This document shows positions 8,639 through 18,837 of a DNA stretch of 64,000 nt, piece by piece (the stretch's first letter is position 1; each line of letters opens with the position of its first letter). Under the pieces are notes generated by a model that saw only the letters and a program-made list of their open reading frames with translations, ran no database searches and was not told the DNA's origin. The translations under genes were made by a program, and so were the position numbers. This DNA is from Deltaproteobacteria bacterium (lineage in GTDB: Bacteria > Myxococcota_C > UBA6777), in assembly GCA_006226375.1 (NCBI GenBank), contig SBHC01000041.1, positions 1-64,000 on the forward strand. The letters run 5' to 3'.

Positions 8639-9710
8639 TAGAATCCCCTGTTTGTTCCAAAAGAACGAGGCCTATGCAAGACCAGTGAATGTTCACACAA
8701 ATACGAAGACAGAAGCTGCATACAAGTCCAGTGTCCCAAGGAGTTTTTGAAAGAGAAGCCCCATGAGTTCACCTTCGCGCTGTACATGCCACGATCAACG
8801 CGTTCGTACATATAGATTCCCTACCGTGGTGTCAAGTCGCTGATGGTTTTTCTGATGGGCTCTATGCACTTAGGACCGTTTTGTATTTCCCCTGTCGCTG
8901 CACCAAAAAGACACTGTGATTCCGTCACGAATCAATCAGTCACTTGGACGCACACACCAAAGAAAAAATTCAACACAGCACAAAAGACTTTCGAAAAAAG
9001 AATCGAAGACAAACAAAGCCTGCCAAAACCCTACACACCACAGCACAATTCTTACGGGATCGTTCCACTTACTTTGTTTTCACAATGCACTCTCTCAGTC
9101 GTTGGCAGCCTTCTCATTTTTCAAATTATTTTCAACAGTTCCAAGAAAAACCGAACTTGTGACAGGGCTCACACGTTGTAGCCCAACGTACTTCGGGATC
9201 TCCCAGCGGTCTTGGGCAAACACTTGTATCAGTGAAGATCCCGCCCCTATGCAACCCCAGAATGCACGCCCAGAAGAAACACACGGGTATGCGCTGGCTT
9301 TCATCACACACCCTTTGCAAGGCAAACCACTCCACGCCTTGCTTCTCCAAGAGGAGAGTCGTTATGACACAAGATCCACCCATGGTTCAGGCCGGAAGTT
9401 GATTCCGTCGCTGTAGGACAGATGCACCCAGCATCTTGTGGTTTGTGTTCATGGCGTTGCTTTTCCTCGCAAGGTCCTGACTCTCCCTCCCCTTTTGGAC
9501 CAGCCTTCCCTCCAGGACACGCTGGCTTCGACGGTTTCACTTCCACATTCCATCATCATCCATCAACGATCAATACCGTTGCATCCAACGACTCCATCGT
9601 GAGAATTCCTGAACAGAGAAGCGCACTCTGCACACTCTTGTTGGGGAGATCGCATGCTTGTACCCTGTTTGGGGAGTCGTTGTGATGCGCCTATGAATGT
9701 GGAGAATCAC
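8639..9710. other. About 1.07-kb non-coding divergent region between ectB and fusA
   Basis: This gap separates ectB (leftward) from fusA (rightward). Short open frames occur on both strands, but none has a good ribosome-binding site together with a recognisable protein. The middle (8900-9150) is A-rich and the last 300 bases are pyrimidine-rich. The only structured element seen is the possible three-way junction at 9194-9243. Promoters for both flanking genes must lie here but no strong -35/-10 pair stood out. Confidence 0.5.
9194..9243. ncRNA. Candidate three-way-junction RNA element
   Basis: A perfect 8-bp closing stem (CGGGATCT, 9194-9201, with AGATCCCG, 9236-9243) encloses two adjacent hairpins: CCCAG/CTTGGG (9202-9216) and CACT/AGTG (9221-9234, six-base loop). 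No T-run follows on either strand, so it is not a terminator. Strand is undetermined. It does not match a riboswitch class I know. Chance folding is possible. Confidence 0.3.
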
Positions 9711-11789
9711 ATGAAACGCAGATCCCAAGAGTCCATCCGTAACGTTGGCATTGTCGCTCACATTGACTCTGGCAAGACCACCTTAACCGAACGAATCCTT
9801 CGGTACACCGGACGTCTCACCACCATGCACGAGGTCCGAGGCAAAGACGGCGTCGGAGCCACCATGGACTTTATGCCCCTCGAACGAGAGAAAGGCATCA
9901 CGATCCAATCGGCGGCCACCTTTGTGCAATGGCGCGACTGCGACATCAACGTCATCGACACCCCAGGTCACGTCGACTTCACCATTGAAGTGGAGCGAGC
10001 CTTACGTGTCCTTGACGGTGCCATCATCGTTCTGTGCGCTGTCGGTGGCGTGCAGTCCCAGACGTTGACCATCGACCGTCAGATGCGACGGTACGGCGTC
10101 CCTTCTGTTGCGTTTGTGAACAAGTGCGACCGGGTGGGTGCCGATCCCCTCCGCGTTTGCCAACAGATGCGTGACGAACTGGGTCACAACGCAGTCATGA
10201 TTCAACTCCCATTGGGCTTGGAACGCCACCACCAAGGCGTGATCGACCTGGTAGAGATGTGCGCCTATCTCTTTGAAGGAGAAGACGGCGAAGATGTCAC
10301 CAGGATCCCAATCCCCGACGACGTCCTCGACGTTGCGGCCCGTCAACACCAGATCCTGGTCGAAGCGCTGGCAGACGTCGACGACACCGTGGCTGAGCTG
10401 TATCTGAGCGAGCAAGAGATCCCCAAAGAGGTGTTGATTGCTGCTCTGGCACAGGCGACACGTCATCATCGTATGACGCCAGTGTGTGTAGGCTCTGCTT
10501 ACAAGAACAAGGGCATTCAACCTTTGCTTGACGCCGTCTGTAACCTTCTTCCGGCTCCCCACCATGTGACCAACGTGGCGCTGGATCAGAACAACGACGA
10601 AGCGGAGGTGGTTCTTTCCTCAGAACCTGACGACCCTCTTGTGATGTTGGCGTTCAAACTGGAAGCCAGTCGGTACGGTCAATGGACGTACTGCCGTCTG
10701 TACCAAGGTAGCTTAAACAAAGGCGATACGGTGTACAACACAACCCACAAAACCACCCACAAAGTGGGACGAATGGCACGAATGCACGCCAACCAAATCG
10801 AGGTGGTCACGTCAGCCCAAGCAGGGGACATTGTCTCTTTGTTTGGTGCTCCCTGTGCAACGGGTCAGACCTTCACTGATGGAAAGGAACACAACTACAG
10901 CATGACCTCCATGTATGTTCCCGAACCTGTCATGACCCTCGCTGTCGCCGTAGAAAACCCGGAACGCCGCACCCAATTTAGCAACGCGCTCCAGAGGTTT
11001 TCGCAGGAAGACCCAACCTTCCGAGTGTCCACAGACGAGGAAACGGGTGAGACCCTGTTGGGTGGAATGGGCGAGCTGCATCTCGACGTGTACATCGAAC
11101 GCATTCGTCGCGAATACGAAGTCGAGGTTGAAGTCAGCGAACCCCAGGTTGCCTACCGAGAGACCATCACTCGTCGTGCCCCCTTTGACCACCTGCTTCG
11201 CAAATGTCGAGGAGGCATTGGTCAATACGCTGGGGTGGTTGGCTACATAGAGCCCTCCGAGGATGGCGAGAGCTATGAGTTCCGCAACGAGACCTCCGGT
11301 GGCTCCATCCCCAAGGAGTTCATCCCGTCGTGTGACAAGGGATTCCAACGAGCGATGCAGAAAGGCTCGCTGGGCGGATACCCTGTGGTTGGCGTTACCG
11401 TTTGTGTCAACGACGGTCGTTACCACTCCGTCGACTCGTCAGACCTGGCGTTCCAGATTGCCGCTGTGGAAGCATTCCGCAACGTGTACATGGATGCGGC
11501 TCCGGTTCTTCTGGAGCCTCGAATGAAGGTGTCTGTTGAAACTCCTGAAGAGTTTCTGGGCGCCATCTCTGGCACGCTCAGCCGACGACGCGGGAACTTG
11601 GTTCATTGCGGTTCATTCCAAGGCAAAGCCACTCTGGAAGCAGACGTCCCTCTTGCGGAGATGTTTGGTTACGCCCGCGAACTTCGCTCAGTGAGCCAGG
11701 GCAAAGCTGAATTTGCCATGGAGTTTAAGCGTTACGACCGTGTTCCTGAAGCGGTCCAACGTGAAGTCCTTGAAGCCAAGGACCAATAA
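9711..11789 (+). CDS. fusA: Translation elongation factor G
   Basis: The 692-residue protein has normal EF-G length. The GTPase domain shows G1 AHIDSGKTTLTER, the effector region with REKGITIQSAAT, G3 DTPGHVDFT and G4 NKCD. Domains II-V follow, including the HLDVYIERIRREY and GGMGELH motifs near residue 460 and the C-terminal RMKVSVETPEEFLGAISGTL block. It drives ribosomal translocation with GTP. The stretch HEVRGKDGVGATMDFM is more like the EF-G1 form of mitochondria, spirochaetes and some deltaproteobacteria than the E. coli form, so this may be a second EF-G copy. The start at 9711 has GGAG six bases upstream; the frame is open upstream to 9654 without a better site. It is not next to rpsL/rpsG/tuf, which also suggests a stand-alone paralogue. 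Confidence 0.93.
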   Translation: MKRRSQESIRNVGIVAHIDSGKTTLTERILRYTGRLTTMHEVRGKDGVGATMDFMPLEREKGITIQSAATFVQWRDCDINVIDTPGHVDFTIEVERALRVLDGAIIVLCAVGGVQSQTLTIDRQMRRYGVPSVAFVNKCDRVGADPLRVCQQMRDELGHNAVMIQLPLGLERHHQGVIDLVEMCAYLFEGEDGEDVTRIPIPDDVLDVAARQHQILVEALADVDDTVAELYLSEQEIPKEVLIAALAQATRHHRMTPVCVGSAYKNKGIQPLLDAVCNLLPAPHHVTNVALDQNNDEAEVVLSSEPDDPLVMLAFKLEASRYGQWTYCRLYQGSLNKGDTVYNTTHKTTHKVGRMARMHANQIEVVTSAQAGDIVSLFGAPCATGQTFTDGKEHNYSMTSMYVPEPVMTLAVAVENPERRTQFSNALQRFSQEDPTFRVSTDEETGETLLGGMGELHLDVYIERIRREYEVEVEVSEPQVAYRETITRRAPFDHLLRKCRGGIGQYAGVVGYIEPSEDGESYEFRNETSGGSIPKEFIPSCDKGFQRAMQKGSLGGYPVVGVTVCVNDGRYHSVDSSDLAFQIAAVEAFRNVYMDAAPVLLEPRMKVSVETPEEFLGAISGTLSRRRGNLVHCGSFQGKATLEADVPLAEMFGYARELRSVSQGKAEFAMEFKRYDRVPEAVQREVLEAKDQ

Positions 11790-12145
11790 CCCTTCCCCTT
11801 CCTTCTCTCTCTTCTAAGAACCAAACCCTTCCTAAGCCTCTCCCTTAAGCGTTGCTTGTCCAAAAAAGCCTGGGCCAAAGCGAGACAGTGATGTCTCACC
11901 AACTCCAGATGGCCGACTCGGACAGGCAGCGCTTGTCCTTTCTATTCCGACAGGCTCCCTTCTGTGAAGGGAACAATCGCGATCGTCTATCTCCTTGGTG
12001 CAGATGTTGCTTGAGTAAGAGATGCATTCAACAAAGTTGGATGTGATGGAGAGGGGCCTTGCCCATTTGGGACAACGACGACGCAATCCCCCGGTCCTCT
12101 CCCTGCAAAGAGAAGTAACAACAGTGGAACAGGCTCATACACTCG
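11790..12145. other. Intergenic region between fusA and tamB-like gene
   Basis: The first 60 bases after the fusA stop are strongly pyrimidine-rich (runs of C and T). There is no hairpin plus T-run, no convincing small gene and no recognisable promoter or repeat. I see nothing else in it. Confidence 0.5.
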
Positions 12146-15100
12146 ATGGCAACAGAACAGCACAAAGACCCAAACTCAAAATCGAAGAAACGCTCTTGGA
12201 AGCAGAAGATATGGTCGTGGACCTGGAAATCTGTTTGCTCTGCGTTGTTGTTTCTTGTCCTCTCGCCATTTCTGTTGTTGCTGGCCTGGCAGATAGACCC
12301 TGTGCGAGATAGCCTTCGTTCGTTCGGGGTTTCCATGGCCCGAGGATACCTCCAAGGCTCGCTTAAGGTAGGCAAACTCGACGGTAACCTTTGGAATAGC
12401 CTGAGCATCCAAGATGTCGAGTGGCGTGACCGCAAAGGTCGCTTGATGGTCGGTTGGAAAAAGCTTGCGCTACGCTATGATTTGACGTCGTATTTCGACA
12501 ACGTCTTGCTGGTAAAGAAGGTGACGTTGAAAGGCTTGCGCGGAAGAGTCACTCGCGACAAACACGGTCAACTCAATATCCTCAAGCACATTCCAATCTC
12601 ACCCAAGAAAGACCCTGCTCCCTCGAAGCCATCGGGTCCTTTGCCACAGTTGAAAATACAAGTTCGCTCGGTCGCCTTGGATGCCCCCTCACTTACCTAT
12701 CAGAACCATCCTAGCGAGAAACCTCGCAAGGTAAAGAACCTTAAGTTGAGAGGCTCCTACTGGCTTGAACTCGCCAACCTCTCGATGGATGCTCAGGTAA
12801 GCACGCTCCAGTTCCAGGCCAAACATCCAGACCTTCGTGCGCACGCCATTAAGATTCACTTCCAAATGAAGGATCAAACACTTCACTTAAGAAAGCTTCG
12901 ACTGAAGGCTGGTGAAGGTACAATTCTTCGGATGAAAGGACGCTTGAGCCTCCGAAAACTGTCCAAGTTTGCTGTGCAGTTGGAGCGTCTTATCGTTCCC
13001 CCCAAGGACCTCAAAACGTTTGCACCCAACACACAATTGAAGAAGCCCATACGATTGTCTCTCCGGGCCAAAGGGACAAAGCGAGAAATCAAGGCCAAGC
13101 TCAAGGCCCAACTTGGAGAAGCAAGCTTAAGTCTAGCTGGAGAAAGTCATCTCCAACGAGAAACCTACAAAGCAGACATCCAACTTGCCCGTGTGAACCT
13201 GTATCGTTTGACAGGCCAAAAGAAGCTTCACAGCAAGCTTGGTTTGACGCTCAAAGCCAAGGGAAAAGGCTTCTCAGAGAACACAGAAGGACAAGCGACG
13301 TTGACCTTGTTGCCAGGTCATATTCAAGAGCGATACAAGATCAAGAGGGCAGTGTTTCAGGCCCAAGCGAAGAAGGGACTCATTCGTCTTAAGTCTTTTT
13401 CCCTTCGCTCTCCGTTCCTCCGCGCCAAAGGAGGAGGCTGGTTCCACCTCAAACAGAAGACGTACCAGGCCAAACTGGATGCAACCGTACCAAGCCTGTA
13501 CCGAGTGGGAAAGCTCTTTCGTGAATCGCTCCGAGGCTATGTTCGACTTCTCGTGAACGGAAAAGGTTCTCTCCAAAAGCCAAAAGGTCGAGTCCGTCTG
13601 TACATCAGCAGAGGCGCATATTTCCCCAAAGCGAGCGGAACGAAAAAGAAAACAAGCAAGGCGTCTCGCCAACAAGCGCCCAAGCCCATCAAGTTTCGAC
13701 ACCTTGCCGTGCATGCAAAGCTCAAGTCCCTTTCACCACTCCGCTTTCATACCTACGCTCGGGTCCGACGCCTTCGTGTCGCGGAGCAGCGACTTCGACT
13801 CGTAAAGCTATTTGCTGGAGCCAAGCTATCCACCCAGACCCAACGGTTCTATGTTCGACTTTCCCGGCTGGACTTAAACTTTGGGTCAGGCTTGTTTCGG
13901 CTTCGAAAAACGGCCTATGTTCGAGGGAGCCTCAAGTCTTCGATACGAATTCGCCGGTTTGTGTTGGCTCACCGAAACGAACAACTGCAAGTGAATGGCT
14001 TCGTGAACTGGAAGCGAGGAAAACATCAGCTTCAGGTCAAGATCAAACAGCTCAACCTCTCGCCGCTCCAACGAGCATTCTTTCCCAAGGTGAAGCCCCC
14101 TCTACGAGGAAGACTCTCCGCTTCGATCGCAACACGTGGAACCTTCCATCATCCCAAATTGAATCTCGGCCTGGGGCTTCGCGCGCTTCGTCTTGATAGG
14201 ATTCAGCCCCTCTCCAGCCGCATCCGGTTGCAATGGAATTGGAACGCAAAGTCACGAAAGAAAGTGCTCTTGCACGCTCATGTGCAGACCACCCATCGTC
14301 GACAAAAGCTTGTGGTGATGCGCGCAACAGTCCCCTTCCAACTTCTCTTGGGGAAGGCAGCAAAGAAAAATGCACCGCTCTTTAAGCTACCTCTGCAGCA
14401 AAAGATGGCATTGTCTCTCAACATCCCAGGCCTGCACCTTCGGAAATTTCGTAAGCTATTTCCCTCCCTGAAAATGGACGGTCATTTGAAGGGCTCAGTT
14501 AAGCTTCACAACAACCTCAGCCAACCCAAACTTGATGTCGCTCTCAAGCTTCGGAGAGGTCGGTTTGGAAAGTACCGACGGCTCGCTGCAAACGTGTTCC
14601 TCCACTACCGCAAGGGACGCTTGCAGCTTTCGCGTCAGGGGTCCAACGCCAAAAGCCAAAGCACCTACTTTCAACTCAAAGGAAAGACGGTAGCAAGAAT
14701 AGCGGGCGATCTTCCTTTGATCTTGAGGACCTATCGTCAAGGAAGCGGATACAAGTTCAGCGCTCGCCTCAAGGACAAAGCGATGAAGCTTAGAGCATCG
14801 TTTGTTCGCCAAGATCTGGGACGGTTGCTACGAGCGATCCAGCCCAAAGTCCACAAGCAAGTCGCTTCCATCCGAGGACAGTTTACGGGAGACATCCTGG
14901 TCACAGGAAAGCCAACTCGACCCAAGCTCAAGGCACATATCAACATAGAGAAAGGCTCCTTTTGTCCTTGGACAAACACTGGGTTTGTTTGCAAGCTTGT
15001 GGTACGCAAAAGCACAAATGGGGAGCCCACCTTCCAAAAGAAGGGAGATATCACAAAGGTGCTCGCCAAAGTTGCAGACTTGCGAATCCGAGGAGTGGGC

Positions 15101-18046
15101 TTGAAGCTGCAGGCGGAATACAAGCCGTCGTCGAACGCCAAACGCCCCGGAAGACTCACAGTCAGCAGCCAACTCATGGTTGAGAACAAGCAGGTTTTGG
15201 CGTTGGGAAACTACGCAAAAAATGCATCCCATTGTTCCTCGTTGCAAAAGCAAAAACCACAAGACACCAAACAAGAAAGCGTCTTCTTTCTGAACGTCTC
15301 GTTGAACCCAAAAACCTTTGTCCCTTCGTTCGAATTGTACGACGATGTTCGCCTCGCTCTTTCGCTTTCCAAGCTTCGGTTTAAGCAACTCAAGCGATGG
15401 GTTCGTATCGGAAGCGTGCGTCGTCTCTATGGGAACCTATCGGCGGAGATCGCCTTCTGCGGACTCCTCAACGAACCTGACATCGACGCTCAGGTTCGAC
15501 TGGACGACTTTAAGTATTCGTTAGGCACCAATGTCTACAGCCGGAAGGTAGAGATCGACAAGGCCAAGCTGGATGTGGAAGTGGGCCTGCACAAAGGAAT
15601 CCTCCAGTGGAAAGTAGCAGCCCATGTTCTGGAACAACCACTCCTCCAAACCACAGGCTCGATCCGAAACTTAAACCTCCGCTTGGACCGGAACAATCTG
15701 AAGTTCAACCCTCAATGGCATCGCGCAGACATTGATGCCGAGGTCGATATACCTGGCTTTGAGATCCAAGCCTTGGCCGAGAAACTGGGGTACAAAGACC
15801 GCATCTACGGGAAAATACGATCCCACCTGCATATCAAAGGGGATCCATCGTGCTTGGAGCTGGTAAAAAACTCCGGCAAACACAAAGAATCTTCCGATGC
15901 AAAAGCCGAAGATGCAGACCCTAACACAAAGGAGGATGTAGCTTCTCTGGCGAAGAAAAGTCACAACCATCTCTCGATCGAAAACTTGTACGTTGGAATC
16001 TCTCGGTCAGCCTATCGCAAGCTACGAAAGCAAGACAAGGACAAAGACCTGGCCGCTTTGGATGTCAAGCTCTTTCAACTCAAGATGAAGTCCCTGAAAC
16101 AAGGCCGCCTGCTGATGAACCTTGGGCTCTGGAAGAAGCGGCCACCAGGAAAAGAACCGCCCGACATGTTAACGGGCGAAGCGCAACTGCCCATCCCTTT
16201 GTCCATGCTACCCGCAGAAGCCAAGCAGCTTGTGTCACAAAAGAGATGCACACACTGGCCCGATGGTAGCCCCAACCCCAAGCTGAAGGTAGCAATTTCC
16301 CAGAACCAATACGCGCTCCCCCTGCGCTTCCTTGAGCCCTTTCTTCCAGGCACCGAACTCAACGCGGGTTTGGTCATGTCGCTGAACCTCAAAGGTACGC
16401 TGGAGAACATCGAGCAAGCCAAGGGGTTTGCACGGCTCCGCATCCAGCGCATTGCCGTACCCAAGCACGGCCTCGCTTTGGTGTCGAACGCAACAAGTCA
16501 AACCTTGAAAGAGAAAGACCCCGAAGCTTACAAACGTTGCCGCTCTCTCCTTCATACCAAGAACCAAAACAAGAAAACCAAAGTGTATGACAAGCACATT
16601 GACGGCTGCACCTATAGCTACATCAAAGTGTCTTTGGGAGAAGAAAACTACTTGCTGCGAGGACGGTTGCAAGGAGAATCGGGGAAACCGCTGCTCCTTC
16701 AAGGCAAACTCTCCCGAGCAGGTGGCCTACTGAGCTTTAGGAACCACCCATCGTACTCTGCAAAGTTCACAGCGGAAGACTTTCGACCGATGGACACGAG
16801 AAAGCACAAGCTCGTGCTACACACCAAGATGACCGCAAGAAAGAAAGAAGGCAGCGCTCCTACCATTGATGGCGAGCTTGTCATCGATCAGCTCCTCTAC
16901 CACCTACCCAGTACAACCTATGGCGATGGTTACAAAGAGTACAAACAACACCCAGACCTTGTGATATTGGGGGAGACATCGGAGCGAAAGCTCTACCCCT
17001 CCAACGTGAGACAAAGCCTCCGAAACAACCGGTGGAATAGCATCACAAAAAAGCAGAACCAGAAGCTAGCCAGCGGGTTGCCTTCCTCGCTCAAGAAACG
17101 ACTCCAGAAGACCTCAACGAAGCAAGGGGCATCCAAATCAAACAAGAGCGACACCTCCTCAAAGCGCAAGCGCAAGCGCAAGCGCAAGAAGCCAAAGCCA
17201 CCGTTGTTTCAAGACGACCTGCGGGCGAATATCATTGTAAAGATTCCTCACAATGCACGAGTCAAAGGGAGAGAACTCGACCTCTCGGTCCGCTCGCTAT
17301 ACAAAGATGGCCTGCGTGTGGTGTGGAAAGACAGACGACTCCGACTGGTGGGAGGATTGCGCGTTGTTCGAGGTGGATTAACCCTGTACACCAAGAGCTT
17401 CACGACAACCGAAAACAGTCGGATTCAATTCATGGGACAATCTCTGCGCCTGGATGAGTTGGACCAACTGAACGCCAAGCTCAACGTCACGGCTCGTCAC
17501 CGAGTCAGACAGCGCTCGGGTGGAGGAATGCAAGGAAGCATCAAACGTGTCGACATCTTGGTCAAGATTCGAGGAACACTGCAAAACCCGAAGGTCAGCC
17601 TGGGCGCTCAAACAGCAAGCGGGACGTCAATGTCCATGGACAAGGCTAACATCCTATCCATGCTTCTCACCGGAGCCACAACACAAGGCCTCTCGGAAGG
17701 TCAAAATGTACTCGGTCAACAAGCCTTCAGCGCCGCAAGCAGCATTGCCTCTTCGATTGCCCAAACCTACATCACGCAAGCAATTCCCATCGATGTGTTC
17801 AAAATCGACGCGGGGAGCCGGGTGGAAGATCTGGAAGTCACGATAGGTAAGTACATTACACAGAAGCTATACCTGGAAATTCAATCCAGACCTTTTCCCG
17901 AAGACACCGAGAACTTGTGGATGTTGTTGTTCCAGGCCCAGCTGTCTCGCCACTGGCGTTTGGAGCTACAAGTGGGAGAAAAGAAGAGAAACAACGAAGA
18001 CCTCTTCCGCAGCGCAGCCTATATCTATTTCCAAATGCGACGTTAG
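12146..18046 (+). CDS. tamB: TamB/DUF490-family inner-membrane-anchored envelope protein
   Basis: The 1966-residue protein begins with a basic cytoplasmic tip and one membrane anchor (FLVLSPFLLLLAWQIDPVRD, about residues 33-55). The remainder is repetitive, beta-rich and very Lys/Arg-rich, as expected for the long hydrophobic-groove beta-taco of TamB/AsmA-like proteins. The last ~400 residues carry the conserved TamB C-terminal signature: LVGGLRVVRGGLTLYTKSF, then DVFKIDAG, GKYITQKLYLEIQ and WRLELQVGEKKRNN. Family members bridge the inner and outer membranes for phospholipid transport and outer-membrane protein assembly with TamA. No tamA/bamA neighbour is present. A lysine/arginine run (about residues 1672-1680) is low complexity. 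No good Shine-Dalgarno precedes the ATG at 12146. Confidence 0.85.
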   Translation: MATEQHKDPNSKSKKRSWKQKIWSWTWKSVCSALLFLVLSPFLLLLAWQIDPVRDSLRSFGVSMARGYLQGSLKVGKLDGNLWNSLSIQDVEWRDRKGRLMVGWKKLALRYDLTSYFDNVLLVKKVTLKGLRGRVTRDKHGQLNILKHIPISPKKDPAPSKPSGPLPQLKIQVRSVALDAPSLTYQNHPSEKPRKVKNLKLRGSYWLELANLSMDAQVSTLQFQAKHPDLRAHAIKIHFQMKDQTLHLRKLRLKAGEGTILRMKGRLSLRKLSKFAVQLERLIVPPKDLKTFAPNTQLKKPIRLSLRAKGTKREIKAKLKAQLGEASLSLAGESHLQRETYKADIQLARVNLYRLTGQKKLHSKLGLTLKAKGKGFSENTEGQATLTLLPGHIQERYKIKRAVFQAQAKKGLIRLKSFSLRSPFLRAKGGGWFHLKQKTYQAKLDATVPSLYRVGKLFRESLRGYVRLLVNGKGSLQKPKGRVRLYISRGAYFPKASGTKKKTSKASRQQAPKPIKFRHLAVHAKLKSLSPLRFHTYARVRRLRVAEQRLRLVKLFAGAKLSTQTQRFYVRLSRLDLNFGSGLFRLRKTAYVRGSLKSSIRIRRFVLAHRNEQLQVNGFVNWKRGKHQLQVKIKQLNLSPLQRAFFPKVKPPLRGRLSASIATRGTFHHPKLNLGLGLRALRLDRIQPLSSRIRLQWNWNAKSRKKVLLHAHVQTTHRRQKLVVMRATVPFQLLLGKAAKKNAPLFKLPLQQKMALSLNIPGLHLRKFRKLFPSLKMDGHLKGSVKLHNNLSQPKLDVALKLRRGRFGKYRRLAANVFLHYRKGRLQLSRQGSNAKSQSTYFQLKGKTVARIAGDLPLILRTYRQGSGYKFSARLKDKAMKLRASFVRQDLGRLLRAIQPKVHKQVASIRGQFTGDILVTGKPTRPKLKAHINIEKGSFCPWTNTGFVCKLVVRKSTNGEPTFQKKGDITKVLAKVADLRIRGVGLKLQAEYKPSSNAKRPGRLTVSSQLMVENKQVLALGNYAKNASHCSSLQKQKPQDTKQESVFFLNVSLNPKTFVPSFELYDDVRLALSLSKLRFKQLKRWVRIGSVRRLYGNLSAEIAFCGLLNEPDIDAQVRLDDFKYSLGTNVYSRKVEIDKAKLDVEVGLHKGILQWKVAAHVLEQPLLQTTGSIRNLNLRLDRNNLKFNPQWHRADIDAEVDIPGFEIQALAEKLGYKDRIYGKIRSHLHIKGDPSCLELVKNSGKHKESSDAKAEDADPNTKEDVASLAKKSHNHLSIENLYVGISRSAYRKLRKQDKDKDLAALDVKLFQLKMKSLKQGRLLMNLGLWKKRPPGKEPPDMLTGEAQLPIPLSMLPAEAKQLVSQKRCTHWPDGSPNPKLKVAISQNQYALPLRFLEPFLPGTELNAGLVMSLNLKGTLENIEQAKGFARLRIQRIAVPKHGLALVSNATSQTLKEKDPEAYKRCRSLLHTKNQNKKTKVYDKHIDGCTYSYIKVSLGEENYLLRGRLQGESGKPLLLQGKLSRAGGLLSFRNHPSYSAKFTAEDFRPMDTRKHKLVLHTKMTARKKEGSAPTIDGELVIDQLLYHLPSTTYGDGYKEYKQHPDLVILGETSERKLYPSNVRQSLRNNRWNSITKKQNQKLASGLPSSLKKRLQKTSTKQGASKSNKSDTSSKRKRKRKRKKPKPPLFQDDLRANIIVKIPHNARVKGRELDLSVRSLYKDGLRVVWKDRRLRLVGGLRVVRGGLTLYTKSFTTTENSRIQFMGQSLRLDELDQLNAKLNVTARHRVRQRSGGGMQGSIKRVDILVKIRGTLQNPKVSLGAQTASGTSMSMDKANILSMLLTGATTQGLSEGQNVLGQQAFSAASSIASSIAQTYITQAIPIDVFKIDAGSRVEDLEVTIGKYITQKLYLEIQSRPFPEDTENLWMLLFQAQLSRHWRLELQVGEKKRNNEDLFRSAAYIYFQMRR

Positions 18047-18204
18047 CTATCAAGAAAGAAAGCTATGGGGTGTTTGTGTCTCATCGACTGGTACAGTTTC
18101 TGCTAGGTACACAAGCGAGTCACTTGTTGAACGAAACAACAAGACCTTTCGTTCCGTGTTGAACCGGAACTCTACCCTCACCTTTGCGACACAGGAGTTT
18201 TCCC

Positions 18205-18387
18205 ATGTGCACCGATCTTATTCCAATGGCAGCCTCCGTCTCTGTATCGATCAACTCGCAACTTCTTATCGCTCTCTGCTCGCTCTTTGCAGGTATTGCG
18301 ATCTTTGTGAAGCCTCGACTGCTGAGCTATATCGTCGGAGGTTATCTCATCGTCGTGGGTGCACTTGGACTCTTGAGCCACCTCTAA
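18205..18387 (+). CDS. Small membrane protein, DUF3096-like
   Basis: This is a 60-residue protein with two hydrophobic segments separated by a short basic turn (FVKPRLLSYIVGGYLIVVGAL). The pattern of a first helix, a KPRLLxYIVxxYLIxxGxxG turn-helix and an immediate stop matches the small DUF3096 family of unknown function. The start at 18205 is chosen because AGGAG sits 7-8 bases upstream; an in-frame upstream start lacks such a site. It is followed 55 bases later by another tiny membrane protein, so the two may be co-transcribed. Confidence 0.75.
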   Translation: MCTDLIPMAASVSVSINSQLLIALCSLFAGIAIFVKPRLLSYIVGGYLIVVGALGLLSHL

Positions 18388-18442
18388 GAACCAGGTACCA
18401 GAACCAACAAAAAGACTGCTCCCACCTCGAAAGGAAAAACTC

Positions 18443-18640
18443 ATGAACTCCAAGCAAATTCTTTACATGATAGGCTCTCTTATCCTAACCGCTGGCTTAG
18501 CTTGGGGAGCGTACGAGCTTGACGTCCCAACACTTTGGATCGTCATCGGTAGCGTCGTTGCGCTGGGCGCAGGAACGATGTCTGCTGCATCCATCAAACA
18601 AGTGAAGCAGACAACCACCCACGTTTCGAGCGCAAGCTAG
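18443..18640 (+). CDS. Small two-helix membrane protein of unknown function
   Basis: The 65-residue protein has hydrophobic segments at about residues 6-24 (LYMIGSLILTAGLAWGAY) and 31-50 (LWIVIGSVVALGAGTMSAA), with a short polar tail. An AAAGGA sequence lies 6-8 bases before the ATG. I do not recognise a family. Its position just after the DUF3096-like gene suggests a small co-expressed membrane pair. Confidence 0.6.
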   Translation: MNSKQILYMIGSLILTAGLAWGAYELDVPTLWIVIGSVVALGAGTMSAASIKQVKQTTTHVSSAS

Positions 18641-18698
18641 AGCACCAACAAACGTACCCAACGCGTGCGATTCAATCCTATGGGTAAAATGGCCTTCG

Positions 18699-18795
18699 CA
18701 TTTGTGATAACGCCGGGCACCGACGCCCGAAACATGTACCCGGCCAGCCATGAGGGATATAGACAAGGGAGAAGTACCCACATCCGTGGGCACTC
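18699..18795 (-). repeat. Dispersed ~100-bp hairpin repeat, copy A
   Basis: This segment, read on the minus strand, matches 21027-21126 on the plus strand over nearly its whole length, with conserved blocks such as CGGATGTGGGTACTT, GCCGGGTACATGTTTCGGGC and ATCACAAATG. It contains two hairpins: GCCGGGCAC/GTACCCGGC (18712-18744) and GTACCCAC/GTGGGCAC (18774-18793), each with one G-U-type position. The two copies flank the TPR-like gene in opposite orientations. Confidence 0.75.
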
Positions 18796-18837
18796 AGATA
18801 TTGCAAGCGATGATACTGTTCTTGTCCCCACAAGACT

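Noticed and set aside
9194..9243. Rho-independent terminator or known riboswitch
   Set aside because: No T-run on either strand, and the junction sequence does not match GEMM, lysine, SAM or other classes that I can recall.
8843..9416. Overlapping small frames in the ectB-fusA gap
   Set aside because: Composition, lack of ribosome-binding sites and absence of family motifs argue against coding.
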